Below are positions 12,878-25,608 of a DNA stretch of 64,000 nt, in pieces. The notes under the pieces are model-generated. The model saw only the letters and a list, made by a program, of their open reading frames with translations, was not told the DNA's origin and did not search any database. This stretch comes from Trichoderma breve (Eukaryota > Ascomycota > Sordariomycetes > Hypocreales > Hypocreaceae), in contig NC_079235.1 of NCBI RefSeq assembly GCF_028502605.1, positions 2,852,001-2,916,000 on the forward strand. The letters are read 5' to 3'. Each line of letters begins with the position of its first letter. The first letter of the stretch is position 1. The translations under genes and the position numbers were made by a program.

Positions 12878-12889
12878 ACTCGTACGAGT
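12878..12889. repeat. Perfect 12-base palindrome ACTCGTACGAGT
   Basis: The sequence is its own reverse complement. It belongs to a set of GTAC-centred palindromes that recur in the gene-poor parts of the window, for example CGAGTACTCG at 2587-2596 and GTACATGTAC at 2656-2665. Whether it binds a factor is unknown. Confidence 0.7.
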
Positions 12890-15800
12890 ACACTGGCCTC
12901 GACTGCAGGAGCGGGCTCGTCGTCTTTGTTGAGGTCATAGGCGTGTCCATGGCGGCCCTGTCCTGCCATGTCCTGCCATGGTATGCTGGTATTTGGGCAC
13001 GAATGAGTCAAGGCCAAGATGCAGCTGCTGTTGTTGCCAAACATGACCCTGTTCTTCGGGCACCGTTCGGTTCGGCATATCCATCCATGGTAGACCTGCT
13101 ACATACATCTGTCCACATGACCCAGCGGTCACGAGAGCATTGAGCGTCATTTCCCTTCTTTCTTCACCCGGGGCATTGTGTAACAAAGCAGCAAAAGAAA
13201 CTTCCATTGATGCCAGCCATTGGACCTCGTGATTGTCGGGCTGGGATGGTCGCCGAGGGAAAGGAAAAAAAAAAGAGCCATGTCAGAATATGGCATCATG
13301 GCGAGATGCTCCGACTAACGGCGACGACGTCATAGACCGCCAAGAATAAATTCAACAAGGGCATCAAAAATTTTAGACGCCGGTTAGAAGGGGGTTAAAC
13401 TTTGACCCTGGCTCGTTAGGTATCGATGTAAGGAGAATATCCCGAAAACTTTTTTTTTTGGTCCTTGTCCTTTTTCGTTTTCCCCAAGGGGCTGGTTACG
13501 GATGACAAGGGATCGATTGTATGTGCACTCGTGGTACTTTTCGTGGCGACTTGGTGACGAAGTCACGTCCAGCAGAAAATGTGGCGAGCCGGTACCTCCT
13601 GATCCGGTCCTGTGGCGCGTGGAGCCCTGAGGCTTGGTTGCCTCCCGTGCGGGAATCGCGTGGGTTACATAAGCATCCGATGCCAGGCTGGCAGATCTGT
13701 GTGGGATTAGCCACAGTTCGCAAGGCAGACACAGCCACGAGAGTCGAGTCTGCCGCGCCACGTTATTGATAGCGGGCATACCGAGGGGCAGGGCATCGAC
13801 CTCCAACTGGCAAAAATGGTGCACAACAAGCTCTGAGCCCAAGATGCATAAAGACGTCAGGGGCCGGAGACAAGGTCGTGCAGTAGCCCATGATGGTATA
13901 TGCAGCTCTTTCAGCTGCCCATGGGTTTTTGCATGGCTGCTGGCCACGGGGGGGCGTCTGGTCTGTTGCGAGATGCCCATCTTGTCTTGTCTGGCCGGAT
14001 AGCTGCATGAGGGCAGATGAGACAATCAATATTTCTTGATAGGGACGGGACAGATTTGTCACAGTACCAACAATGTGCACGGTTGGTGCTCGTACTACCA
14101 AGGCTAGCAGTAGGTAAATGGGAAAAGGGACCTGACATGCGGTAAGGGATGTGCACCTCGGTCGTTTTCCAATTGTTGGTAGCACAGAGAAAAAATCCTT
14201 CCCCAGGTGAGAATATTGGTTTATAGTACATCCAAAATCTTGGCATGCAAATGTATGAGTACGCAGCCCTTTCGCGAGCCACGCCGGCAAGTGTACGATA
14301 AACCCTTGCCTTTCTCCTTTGGATACGAGTCGCTGGCTCTCGTCGATCGGTGAAAAGACCCGTTGGCGTGGGGTCCACAAAGAGCCTCTCTCTCCGGGGA
14401 CAGGCTCCAGGGTGAGATTTCTCCAGTGATTTGGTTCTCGGCTATCCAAGCCCTGCATAGAGTTCACCGGTAGGCTCATTGTTTCCCAGCTAGCATCAGG
14501 CGTTTGTTGAGATGCACGCTGTCGTCGTACAAGTTGACAACCCAAACTCCCCGAGACGTGGGGTTGCGGCTAATGCATCGGTGAGGAGCCTGCATTTGCC
14601 ACCGGCACTCTGTCAAGAGGCAGCCCGTGACGTTGAAGTCGAAAAAAGAGACAGTCAAGACAGTGTTGGGCATGGGCAAGGCTCGTGAACGGCCCTTTGG
14701 CCAGGCCGTTTGGGTGCCGAGGTGCCATGGCAAGCATGGCTGGCAGTCTCGCTACGTAGCCGCTTTGTTGTCTCGACATTGTCGCCTTGCGATCCAACGT
14801 TGCTGTTGCTTTTGGGGCGTCAAGGTGTGGTCGGCCCATGTAATAAATGCCTGTAGGGGCAAGGTCAATGCGTTTTGAATGCATCTCCAGTGCCGAGCCG
14901 TGGCCAAAGTCGCTTCTTTCGTCCGATGTGTGTGCTGCCCTGTCTTTGGAGGGGCGTCCGCAGCACACTCCCCAGAGTTGAAATTCTGGAGCGTCGCCTC
15001 ACTTAGATAATCCGGATTGAGTGGCTGCTGTCATCGCCGTAGCCACAGAGTGAGCGTCGTCACCTGCGGCCGGATATCCAGCCGCCTCCAAAGCCCTCAC
15101 GGCCTCGCAGCAGGCCTTACGATGAAACTGCTGTTGACGACGCATGTCCGTTGTCCAAGTTGGCTGCCTCAAATGACGTGTTTTATTTTTGCCCGTAGAT
15201 ACTCTTTTAGCGGCGGGAAGTTGGGAAAAAACCAGCGCTGTCGTTATCGTTTGGTTACTCCAGGGTGAGATGACTGAGAGTAAGAGCGACAAGGCACTAA
15301 AAGTTATCCATGGCCGGTCATTTTTAGGTGCAGGTTGCAACATCCACAAGGATGGAATAGTAGCAGTAGCTTCTGGGTAAGGCCACAACTACTATTTTTG
15401 GTAATGCCTCCATGTGTTGCTATACTGGATTAATGCTGCTAGCTCACTGATCCGTACTCGTAACTGCGTGCTACCATGAGGCGCTATGGAGCAGCTGCAA
15501 CTCCCTCTGCTAACCATAACTGATTCTGCTTCTGTGGTGATCGCCCTTTGCCTGGCTTGTCAAGGTTTTTGACTATTCCTGGCCTTATACGAGCACACCC
15601 AGATGAAGTCAGCTTGTACCTAGCTGTAGTAACTTCAATCGTATCTCAGCGAGCGCCCGCTGGTAGGCTTTTGATAGGCCGATGGCTGCCGATTTGACTC
15701 CGCCAGCCCAGCTGCAGCTATCGCGCATCGGCCAGGCGTTGGATTTCGAGGTACCGGTACTTGCTCTGCTAGCCCGCCTGTGGCTTGCGCTGCACCTTTC

Positions 15801-18800
15801 GTATTCCAGCCACAGCTGCTATGGTCAGATTCGTCCATCCACATGTTTGTCTACCGACGCGGAATCAGACGACGAGTCCAAACCATGGCCCGTGAGACGC
15901 CTGCGCTGGGTAAGCTTGGCCGGCCGTCTATACTTCCGACGGCATGGTGAGGAAATCAGAGCACAGCAGCAGCGCTCATTGGCATGCCGTCCCGCAAGCG
16001 GACCTCAAGGGGTCTTGGACAGGCCAGATGCATCAACCCCCGCGTCGCAACATGGCCAGATTTGTTGATGGCCCCCAATCTCAGAATCCAGAGACTCGAA
16101 TCGGTAGCCAGTCAAGAGATGCAGACGCTGCAGGGTCCCAAATGCTGGAGCAAGAGCCGCCACCTCCTGCTTCTGGCGGATATCCGGAAACCCCCTTTCA
16201 CCATGGCAGACAGAGGCAAAAGCGATCGGGGGACGCAGATGCGGCAAGGCCCCAAATGCCGTGCAGTGCAAGCAGCGCTTGTAAGAGCCGTTTAAGAGAA
16301 GCTTTGTCACTTATCAATCTCCGAGCAGACAGGACGAAACGCGGAAACGAGGGCTCGCTAGCCAGCTTGGACCTACACAAAGCCTCTGGGTTCCTAGTCC
16401 ATTTCGTGCCTTCGAGGCCGCGCTCGCACAGTTTCTGAGAAAATTTGGTCGTTCACCCATGATTGGCCAGATGCCATCGCCAAAGAGCCAATGAGGCTCT
16501 GTCTCATCGACCTCTTTTGGCTACTCCACTCTGGCAACCACTGGCTCCCAAGGTCTCGGGCCAATCAGACGCCGTATGGGCACTTTTCAATCAACACACC
16601 TCAGCTCGCCGAAGCCACTAACACCATCCGCATGGAGGCAACGCTCCTGGCAGGCGTGAGGATTCTCACTCAGTCGACTCTTTGTCTGGCAACTATGGAT
16701 ATTCAGGTCCCCCTTTTGGGAGGGTCTTTTTGAGATTTTCTACTCTTAGCCATGGCCCGCCGTCTCGGGACGCTCCGGGGACCCCTTGGGACGGACTTGA
16801 AGGCCATTGCCCAACCATTGCCCGGGACTTACATGTCTGCAACGATTAGGACGGTTTCGATGCCACAGTATGCCTTCCCAGCCAGGGGAAACACCCGGCC
16901 CTAAGAGAGACGGACGACGGCTTTTCCCTAGACAGGATCCATCCTCATCAAAAGGCCTCTGCTTTCTCCTGGCAGCTCACCAAGCAAATCAGGGTGGCCA
17001 AAGGCGCCATGCGGAGCCCTCGAGACGATTCACGGGACTACAACTGCTATCAAAATCCCTCGTCGACAAAGGAAGGATCATGGCCGATCCCAAAGAGACG
17101 CCGTTTGCATGCGGGGACGCGACCAGTACGCATGCTACGGCGCCTATGATTCTCGTCGACTCTTTTTCTCTTTCACGGTCCACAGTAGTATCTGAACCTA
17201 CGAGCACGGAAGCGAAGGTGGACTGCGACTGGTTTTGGCTCGGGCGCCGGCACATTCCACCCGCCATGTCCGCACAATTCCAGCTTGCACTGTGGAAGTG
17301 GAGGAAGGGAAAAAGAAAGGAAAAAGAGTCATGTCACTCACTTAGGGCTTTTGTCGTTGGGACATTTGACTCCTCACTTACATCCAAGTAGGATGCGCCG
17401 GCGCATGGCGCGCGCTGTTGGGCATGCAAGTCATTACAGCAGATACAGAGTAAACAAGGGCCTCTTCTGCATCTCATTGACCAGACGACGAGATGAGATG
17501 GTCGATGGTAATTTCTCCCATTCGACATGCATTTCCTCGTTTGGTTTCAGCTCGCTGCTTGCTATGCTGACCACTGCCCCCCATCCGAGCTAGGAGCCTG
17601 GGTGAGATGACTCTTTGAGGGGCCGAGCTGGCGGCGGGTGCTAATGCTAACAACATCCGTTTTTTTTTCTCTGCCTTCTTCATTGTCCACATTGTCCGCA
17701 AGCAAATCCTGTGAGCGGAGGCACGCACGGGGGGTCACTGCATCCTGCATAAGCGGCGCAACCCCCTCGCTTCGAGATGTCAATAGCGGCTCCGTCGTGG
17801 GTGCTGTGAGAAGAGAGACTTGGAGTTTTACTGTTTCCCCTCCTCTTTTGAGATGTGGATCAAGCCCAATAGCGCACATGCTCAACACCAACATGAACTT
17901 TGAGTACGTGAACTCTAATAAGTACGAGCGATGAGCAATGAAAGCGGCTGTATCTGTATACAAGATATGCTCCCTCGGCATGCGTCCCATGGCTGATGTA
18001 CCATATTGTAATACCATGGGAAAATGGGGGGATGGCCTCTTTCGTTATTACCGGTATTGTTTCTTTTTCCTTCTTTCTATTTTTTTGTGAGATACGAGAC
18101 ATCATGTTCATGATACCACCCTACAAGATGGGCCCTACGAAGTATTATACGAGGAGATGGCGCCTCAGGCGTGGAGTGAGTGTCAAACTGCTCGGACAAG
18201 CATGGTGGCGGCAGACGGTCGATCAGTCTCACCAACGGCAGTTTTTTTCCCTTTTGCCTTTTCCCTCTTCCTTTTACCGACAAAATACTGGGCACATGTT
18301 TCGAGCCCGAAGTCTTGGTTGCCCACCACGCCGGTGGCACTTTATTTTGTGTCTTGTTCACTACGACTTTGCACTTTGTAGTCCGTGACAGATACTAACG
18401 TAATGTACGTATGGCAGGTGTACACCCACACGCGCACATAGAACAGGTATCTTGCTGGATATCAGCACGTACGAGTAGCTAGCTATCTGCCGCCACTACC
18501 ACTGCGACTGCTACCCACCGGCGTCATGCCCATGTACCTCGTACGGAGCCCATTACTAGGTATTGTGGGCAGATATTTCGCTCAGCGCCAAGCGCCTACT
18601 GACACTGGACCCTGCCTTGTTGACGGGTTGATCTCGTGATATCATGTCCAGAACCCGATGATGTAGATGTGCATATCGCTGGCACTACCTGGACTTGGAC
18701 TTTGTTGAGCCCTCGTGCTGGATCCTCGACACTGATACCGGCCCGAAGTGTCACCTTGGGCAACAGCAAAGCGACCACGAGTTGTGAATGCCTGTATACT

Positions 18801-19978
18801 CTTACAAGAATGACGAGGGCCGGCCAAGGACGACGAAAGACGTCCAGTCGGCGGTAGCGCCTCAGCACGGCCGCCTGGACCGCCAGAGTGTCCAGAGACC
18901 AGAGACCAGAGACCAGAGCCGAAAGTCGCGGTACCTCGTGGAAGACGGTGTGTGGCGCGGGCTGCAGGTCTTTCAGCTCCACCGGCGCCTGCAGGACTGC
19001 CCGTTTTGGGAGTCGTGGCTGCACACCCCCGACTTTCATGCGCACGCCCTCGTGCAAGTCTCAGGACACAGCCCAGACCTGGATTTTTTGTGTCTGGTCA
19101 AGTGTCTCTCTCCAGTCCAGTCCGGTTCTGCTTTGTGCTGGGCTGGCCCACCAGCGAGCGAGCGAGGATTTCCGAGCGGCAGAGAGGCAGTGACGGAGGT
19201 GGAGCAGGTCACTTGTTGCTACTAACTGCGGCATGTGTATGTCGGTTTGTGCGAGTTGAGAGTAGCGCTGGGAGAGACGGGAGTTCAACTTGCTATTCTA
19301 CTTAGTGGCTCCTACACCGGTACTAGACAGAGTTGGAGCACCGAGAAATACCTCGAGCCATGGAAGTCTAGGTCAGTTAGTAGCATGGACTACGACATAT
19401 GGAGTACGAAGCAGCAATCCGAATCAATATCCAGTTCTATGCTTTTGCGGTTGGCGGCCGCTGCTCGCTCGGCGCTGGCGCCTTGGCCAGGTATTGATAC
19501 GAGTGCCGTCACTAATAGCCCGTGAACCTTGTGCTCCGAGCTGCCGGTAAGTGGTAAATAGTATTTGATTTGATGTATTACATTGGGATTACACACACGA
19601 CACGCAGGTATTGCTCGAGGTGGACGGGTGCCAACATGTGCAGATGCAGATGCAGATTACACTGAGATGACAACCACAACCCGAGTATTCGTAAACACCA
19701 GTACAGGGCAGGGCAAGCCAAGCTCACGGAGTACGCGGGAGGGCGGCTTTGGTACTCCCTACTCGTCGGCGTCATACTGCCGCGCTGCCTCGGCCAAGTA
19801 GGGGGTACATGCGTAATGCACCACCGCCATGATGCATTGCTTCGCTCTTTGGCCTGCAGCGAGGCCAGACGCACGCCTCAGGGGGGGTGTGTGGGAAGTG
19901 GGAGAAACAGGCCTGCAAAGCCGCGCCCGATGCTGGGACTGGGAAAAAACAAAACAAAAAAACGCCAGCGAGCGGGTA

Positions 19979-19999
19979 CAGATGCAGATGCAGATGCAG
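19979..19999. repeat. GATGCA hexanucleotide repeat
   Basis: Three tandem copies of CAGATG followed by CAG are seen here, and a shorter version of the same repeat lies near 19640-19655. It is a simple sequence with no assigned role. Confidence 0.75.
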
Positions 20000-20088
20000 C
20001 AGGCAGTCATGCCTGGCTGCTAGTCCGTTTCCCTCCATGCTAGCCAGGTAGTATTTAGACAGACCCGGAGCACCACCAGAGACAGAGA

Positions 20089-20615
20089 TGGCCACTGACT
20101 GCCCTGACTGCAACCGCCAACCGCCGCTAACACTCAGCGCCCCCAGCGCTTGACTTAGTACCCGTCCTAACACACTCGACTTCTATATCTCCCCGCTCAC
20201 ACCCACCCGACCTCCTACTCCTACTCTTTCTTCCCTCCTCCCTCACGATCTTCTCGTCCGCCCTTCTCTTCTCTCTACCTGGGATTCGGCCGCTCAGCAG
20301 GTGATTCAGTCAGCTTGCCAAACTTGCGCCACTCCCTGCTCGGCACCGTCTCCTGGTTTCTTTTTCCTTTTCACCTTTTTGCCCTGCTCGTTATTGTGTG
20401 TGTGTGTCCTCGTCCTCCTTTGTTGCTTCGCTTTCCCCCCTTCTATTCGCCGCCACCATCTATTGCCGCTTCGTCCTTTCAAGATAAAGAAGCAACATCT
20501 CTCTCGCGCTTCGACGACGGTCTTATCTTACCCAGCTCTTTGACCTATAAGAGCCGTGTGCACTCGGGTTTTCTTACAACACCAACGCCGCATCAGTCTA
20601 CCCTCATACGCCAAT
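20089..20615 (+). promoter_or_regulatory. ATG-free pyrimidine-rich leader of the unrecognised gene
   Basis: From 20091 to 20615 there is no ATG on the plus strand, and CT-rich tracts dominate from about 20160 on. This fits a scanned 5' UTR and supports 20616 as the start codon. Confidence 0.5.
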
Positions 20616-21638
20616 ATGCCGGTTCAACTTCTGCCAGCGTCCGCCGCTGCTTTCGCCCCGAGGGCTTCCTCCGTCAATGTTGTCTTGGGCTCCAGGATCG
20701 AGCCGTGGCTTACACAGACGCTTAAGCGCATCAATCGGGTGAAGCGACCCCTCAACAGCGTACCTCAGCACCAGCGATGCCTCACCGAGACACTGTCATC
20801 ACCAAACGCCATCTGGACCCTCGCCTCATTAATGTTTCCCAAGCTGCCCCAAGCCGAGATGCCCGAGGACCCCATGGAGCACCTCTTCAGCCACCAGCTC
20901 ATCCACATCGAGGCCTACATCGTCCACGTCGACATGGTCCTGCGCAACGAGGTCGCCTACAAGCTCACCGTCGAGACTATTGACGCCCTTGTCGAGTATC
21001 ACAAGGAGATCCACTGCGTCGACGCAAAGGCCAACACCTACGACTGGTCCGAGAAGGAGCAGCAGTGCAAGAAGCTGCACGAGGACTTTGTGCAGGCCAT
21101 CAACAAGTTCGTCTTCCGCACACATGTCTCTGCTCTCGAGGGTCTCGAGGAGGAGGGTGCTGGCGAGCTACTCAATGGAAAGAGCGAAGAGGTCAAGGCG
21201 AACCTCATGAACCTCATGAAGCCGCTTCTGCCTCCCCCGCCAAGGGTTGTCGAGGTCATTCGACAGCCACCTCTGCTGCCCAGCTCTCCCATCGCCAACA
21301 TGTGGACACAGGCTCCCCCTCACATCATCCCCGCTGCTGTTGAGCCCTGGCAGGTGCTGCCCTCAAGTCCCAGCGTGACTTCATCCGTCGACTCGAGCAA
21401 CACTCCTCTCTGGGCCAACATGGGCATGAGTGATGTCCAGCTGCCTTCTCCTACTCCTTCGTTTAGCCTTCCGCAGTCTACTGCCGAGCTCTTCTACAGC
21501 CCGCCAATCATGGCACCCATTCCAGCTCTCCCATTGCCGAGCGTATATGCGCCCTCGCAGTGCGGTGTAAGTCTGGGCATGGGCATCGGTGGCTTTGGCG
21601 GCTGGGATCGCTACCAGGAGTATGCCACGATAATGTGA
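20616..21638 (+). CDS. Uncharacterised protein, 340 residues
   Basis: I do not recognise this family. The reading frame is intronless with strong C/G-ending codon bias, which supports a real, well-expressed gene. The start was chosen because the roughly 525 bases upstream contain no other ATG. Residues about 55-190 look like a folded helical domain with charged, amphipathic segments, including EYHKEIHCVDAK and DWSEKEQQCKKLHEDF. The second half is rich in Pro and Ser with repeated PSP/LPSS patterns and ends in a Gly-rich stretch (GMGIGGFGGWD), so it is probably disordered. No signal peptide or membrane segment is apparent. It is isolated: 8 kb separate it from the gene on the left and 2.4 kb from the catalase. 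A long upstream region and an ordered-plus-disordered layout would suit a regulator, but no DNA-binding motif is visible. Confidence 0.75.
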   Translation: MPVQLLPASAAAFAPRASSVNVVLGSRIEPWLTQTLKRINRVKRPLNSVPQHQRCLTETLSSPNAIWTLASLMFPKLPQAEMPEDPMEHLFSHQLIHIEAYIVHVDMVLRNEVAYKLTVETIDALVEYHKEIHCVDAKANTYDWSEKEQQCKKLHEDFVQAINKFVFRTHVSALEGLEEEGAGELLNGKSEEVKANLMNLMKPLLPPPPRVVEVIRQPPLLPSSPIANMWTQAPPHIIPAAVEPWQVLPSSPSVTSSVDSSNTPLWANMGMSDVQLPSPTPSFSLPQSTAELFYSPPIMAPIPALPLPSVYAPSQCGVSLGMGIGGFGGWDRYQEYATIM

Positions 21639-24007
21639 AGTTGCAGTCCCGCAACCGACAATCGACTTCTTAATAATGTCCCGCTAACCAGCCCGCGGTT
21701 ACGGGGCCCCCTTTTCTCTCAGAGACAAAAAGCACTCGAGTCATTATCTTCTCAGCGGCATAGACATTCATGTCAGGGCATATAGGCGTTTTGTTGCATC
21801 AGGAACGGAGTTCGAATACCTCAACCAAATATTCTTTCCAGGAAATACCCCTAATCATTTCCTCTTTTTTCCTTTCTTTTCTTTTTCTTTTCTTTTTTTC
21901 ATTGATCCCCTTTTCGTTTTTGCTATCGGCGACACAGCAAGCGTGTACAATGGTTTCGAATCTAGTTCCTCGTTGAAAGTCCAGGAAACATCATCATCCG
22001 TCGCGTCATAGCCGCTAGCTCGGCATTTTCTTTTGGGCTTTTGTTTTTTCTTTACATTATACCACCAACATGGCTGGATCCGAGGCGGACAATCTGGATG
22101 CGTTTTCAACTTCGGGCGGGGACTCTTTTCTTCGGCACAGACGCCAGCGGCTTGCGACATTCTCTTCTACATTTCCTTGTTCTTGTTTTCTGGTACCATT
22201 GGGTTAAAGATAAGAGGCTACTGCAGCAATGCACAACAATCGGCTCGGCCCGAAACCTCCATTGGATTTGATTCCTACACTTTCTTTTCTTGTCCGCTTT
22301 CTTTACTTGCCACGGGGCAGCAAAGAAGCAGATTTTTCTTTTTTCTTTGGAAGATCTCCCTCTCGGATGCGTTGCCTGGGATTCGTTTCTCAGGCCGCTC
22401 TTTAGGTGTCTTTCCTTATCCTGTCTTGCGTAATGATGCTTCACGAAACATTTTGACGACGACATGAATGAGTTACGAATAACCTCACGAGTATGCGATA
22501 CGATTATTGAATACATGGGAGGCTTAATTTCTTCAGCTAGATGCTGAGATTGGACGCCTTCTCTTCGGATCAAGTACTCATATTACGAAAGCGGTTTTAT
22601 TCGACTCAACGATCTGTTTCCAATATTGACTGACTGGATTTGAACTGGATTTCAAATCAGTCGGCAACATTTCTTGGAACAACGTCAAACCAACTATTAC
22701 GCATTACGATCATGGCGCTCAAATATCTGGAATATTTTGGCACATGCGGACACTGGTTGTTGACAGGGGTGTACACGTCCGCGGGCAAGTCCACGCGGAC
22801 TGTTGATGACTGGAAAGACGATGATAGGGTGGGTTTCATACCTTGTCTCTGCTGTGCAGCGATGAGTGTATGACCACTTCCAATCCACCGTTTTGCCACG
22901 ATATTTCCCAGCCAAGACTGCTATTGACCTTTCCACCTCACATGTTCATACCGGGTACCTGTACAACACGCCGAGGGGCACAGCCAAATAGGACATGTTC
23001 ATTTGGTCTCTTGACCTAGAATGACGTCCTAGAGGCTGGCACGAGGCGAAGAGTTGTACACCCTTTTTGTTTCATTCAACAAAGGCTTGTTGAGGTGGCC
23101 TGGGGAATATTGTGGCAAACATTTTGTAGCTCATCTCTCTACCACCCCACTTCCGCTTCGAGCTTGCTACTTCAGACAGACCGGATCTGGCTGAGAGGGC
23201 CTCGAAGCTGTTGTGGTGCAATGTCAAGTGAGTGAGCTGAGGCTGTTGGCAAAGCTGTGCTTTGTTAACATGCCTCCTCACTCCTGGGTCCTCCCGCTGG
23301 GAACGGGAGGGCGCTTGGGATTGCTTAGAGATGCTGGATAAACTCAAGTGTGCGAGAGAAAAAATTATGAAAAAGGATAAAACCACTTACAAAAAAAAAT
23401 TAGGCAGTAAACAGATGAGGACAAATGGCCTCTTCGCCCTGGTGGCGGAGATGGCTTCGCACGCAATGTAGCGCACTGCTTGGAAAAGGGTCCCTGCTCG
23501 TTCTCTTGTCGTTGGCAGTACTACTAGGTAGTTAATTTAAACTTGAAAAAAAATTTCGGGTGGCATCGCTCTCTTTCTTGTCTGTATAAGTGATATTAAT
23601 ATGCTTTGATTCTTTCCATGTCTTTTCCACATCTACAAAGACGCAGAACTCAATCGACCATAGTAGACGCTCATAATGAAAGATGTCTGTTTATGACGGA
23701 CGAAACAATTCTTGTTGAATACTTACACATTTTTTCGAGATAGAGATAAACGTCCATGAAAGTCGCATTGTAGACATGCTTTTTCACTACCTAGTAAGTC
23801 TTTACATCTGGGTCATTACAAAGAAGTTTTTAACCTGTGCGTTTCTCGGTCTTGTTCTAACCTTGATTTACACGTATAAGCATGCACACGTGTTTCAATT
23901 TACAATTCAACTGCATTCTGTAATCTTGAATAAAAAAAATCCATATCTGTTCATTTCTTGATGGCTAAATAGTTCAACTTTATTATTTTTTGTCAGGCAT
24001 ATTCTGC
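21639..24007. other. Intergenic region, convergent ends
   Basis: No supported gene. The first part (to about 22500) is T-rich on the plus strand and may include the 3' UTR of the upstream gene. From about 23550 the sequence becomes AT-rich, up to the catalase stop codon. Short frames here lack protein character. Confidence 0.6.
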
Positions 24008-25608
24008 TTATTTGACAAGTTTCTCTGTCTGCTCCTTAATGGAGTTGCCCAAATCAGCATCCACTCTTGAGAACATCTCGTAGGTTCTGGTACGGGTGTC
24101 CTGATGAGCGGCAGCAAGATGGCCTGAAACGTTTGAGATAAAGTTCTCCTGCTGGCCAGGGGTACGGCCGAGCACATCCCAGAGACCCTTTGCTTGCACG
24201 AAATCATCATCATTGACTTCCTGGAAGAGCTCATGGACGGCAGCGCCGGACCACGACTCATGAGTGACGGTAGGCTTGACGGCCTTGTAAGTCAGCTGCC
24301 TGTAGGAGCTAGGATAGTTAGGATTGGCACCATAGTTGCCATTGATGGCCATGGCGCCATCTCGCTGGAAGGGGTTGAATGCCTTGAGAGGCGCATTAAC
24401 AGGAATTTGCTGATAATTGGTGCCCAGACGGTGGCGATGAGTGTCGGGGTACGAGAACAGTCGAGACTGCAACACAGGGTCGATGGAAGGCTCAACACCA
24501 GGCACTAAGTGAGAGGGAGAGAAAGCAACCTGCTCAATCTCGGCGAAGTAGTTTTCGGGGTTTTTGTTGAGAGTAAGTTTGCCAATGGGCCTCAGAGGCA
24601 CGTCCTTCTGAGGCCAAACCTTGGTCAAATCAAAAATGTTCCACTTGAACTTCTCAGCCTCCTCAGGGGTGAGAACCTGGACATAGACGGTCCAGCTGGG
24701 ATACTCTCCCTTCTGAATAGACTCAAAGAGATCTTGAGTATTCCAGTCTGGGTTCTCGGCAGACATCTTGGCAGCCTCTTCACCAGTAAACGTCTTAATG
24801 CCCTGATCAGTCTTGAGGTGGACCTGAGTATAGACAAAAGATCCATCAGGCTTAGTCCACTTGTGGGTGTGGCCTGAGTATCCGTTCATGTGTCTGAATG
24901 AGTAGGGAGTGCCTCGGTCAGAGAACAGGGTCATGACCTGATGGATAGCCTCTTGGTGGGTGGAGAGGTAATCCCAGAACATGGTAGCATCCTTAAGGTT
25001 TGTTTGTGGGTTTCGCTTCTGGGTATGGATGAAGAGCGGGAACTTGGTAGGATCCCGGATGAAGAAGACCGGGGTATTGTTGTATACCCAGTCCCAGTTG
25101 CCCTCCTCTGTGTAGAACTTGATGGCAAAGCCACGAGGATCACGAGCAGTGTCGGCTGAACCCTTCTCACCGCCGACGGTTGAGAAGCGGACAATGCAGT
25201 TGGTTTTCTTGCCGACAGTGTCGAACATGTTGATGGAGGAGAGGTCGCTGGTATCATGGGTGACCTCAAATACGCCATATGCGCCAGCACCCTTTGCATG
25301 GACGACACGTTCAGGAATACGCTCGCCTAGATATACAACATTAGCCGTGCCATGACTTGGGGATGGGTTGGGGTAGAGGCCAAGATCGAGTATGGAGTCG
25401 TCGGTAAAGAGGCGAAGAAGACAGAGGAACACGTACGGTCAAAGTGGGCGAGGGTATCGATCAAGTGAAAGTCCTGGAGCAGCAGAGGTCCAATGGTACC
25501 GGGTCGTTGCCAGCCCTCAGGGTTGTCAATGGGAGCACCATTGGAGGTGGTGTACACTGGCTTCTCATTGTACCTGAAGGTGGACGCCGGCGTGTCGTTG
25601 GCACCCAT
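24008..25608 (-). CDS. Monofunctional heme catalase, small-subunit class
   Basis: The enzyme converts hydrogen peroxide to water and oxygen. Two exons are predicted, 25608-25437 and 25326-24008, encoding 496 residues; the 110-base intron splits an arginine codon in the FDRERIPERVVHAKG motif. The distal heme histidine is in that motif (about residue 67). The proximal tyrosine lies in RLFSYPDTHRHRLG near residue 350. The FFIRDPTKFP and DLTKVWP blocks are also present. The length and lack of a C-terminal flavodoxin-like domain mark the small-subunit (clade 3) type found in the cytosol or peroxisome. The protein ends EKLVK, so I see no PTS1 signal. The start at MGANDTP follows family alignment; the frame is open 20 codons further upstream. 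The next gene upstream, ARL1, is also on the minus strand and 2.6 kb away. Confidence 0.95.

Larger units (their letters stand above)
12638..20087. other. Long gene-empty region (about 7.5 kb)
   Basis: I find no open frame that looks like a conserved protein, no tRNA and no transposase. The longest frame, on the minus strand at 13763-14545, has mixed composition and no recognisable domain. The region carries scattered GTAC palindromes, including a perfect 12-base one at 12878-12889, and GATGCA repeats near 19640 and 19979. It may contain distal control elements for the gene at 20616, noncoding RNA, or decayed repeats that cannot be recognised by eye. Confidence 0.5.

Noticed and set aside
13763..14545. 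Minus-strand open frame of 260 codons in the gene-empty region
   Set aside because: No domain, mixed composition with frequent rare-type codons, overlapping frames on both strands, and no start context or splice support.
20556..20615. Upstream extension of the unrecognised protein by 20 codons
   Set aside because: The extension has no ATG; the first ATG in about 525 bases is at 20616.
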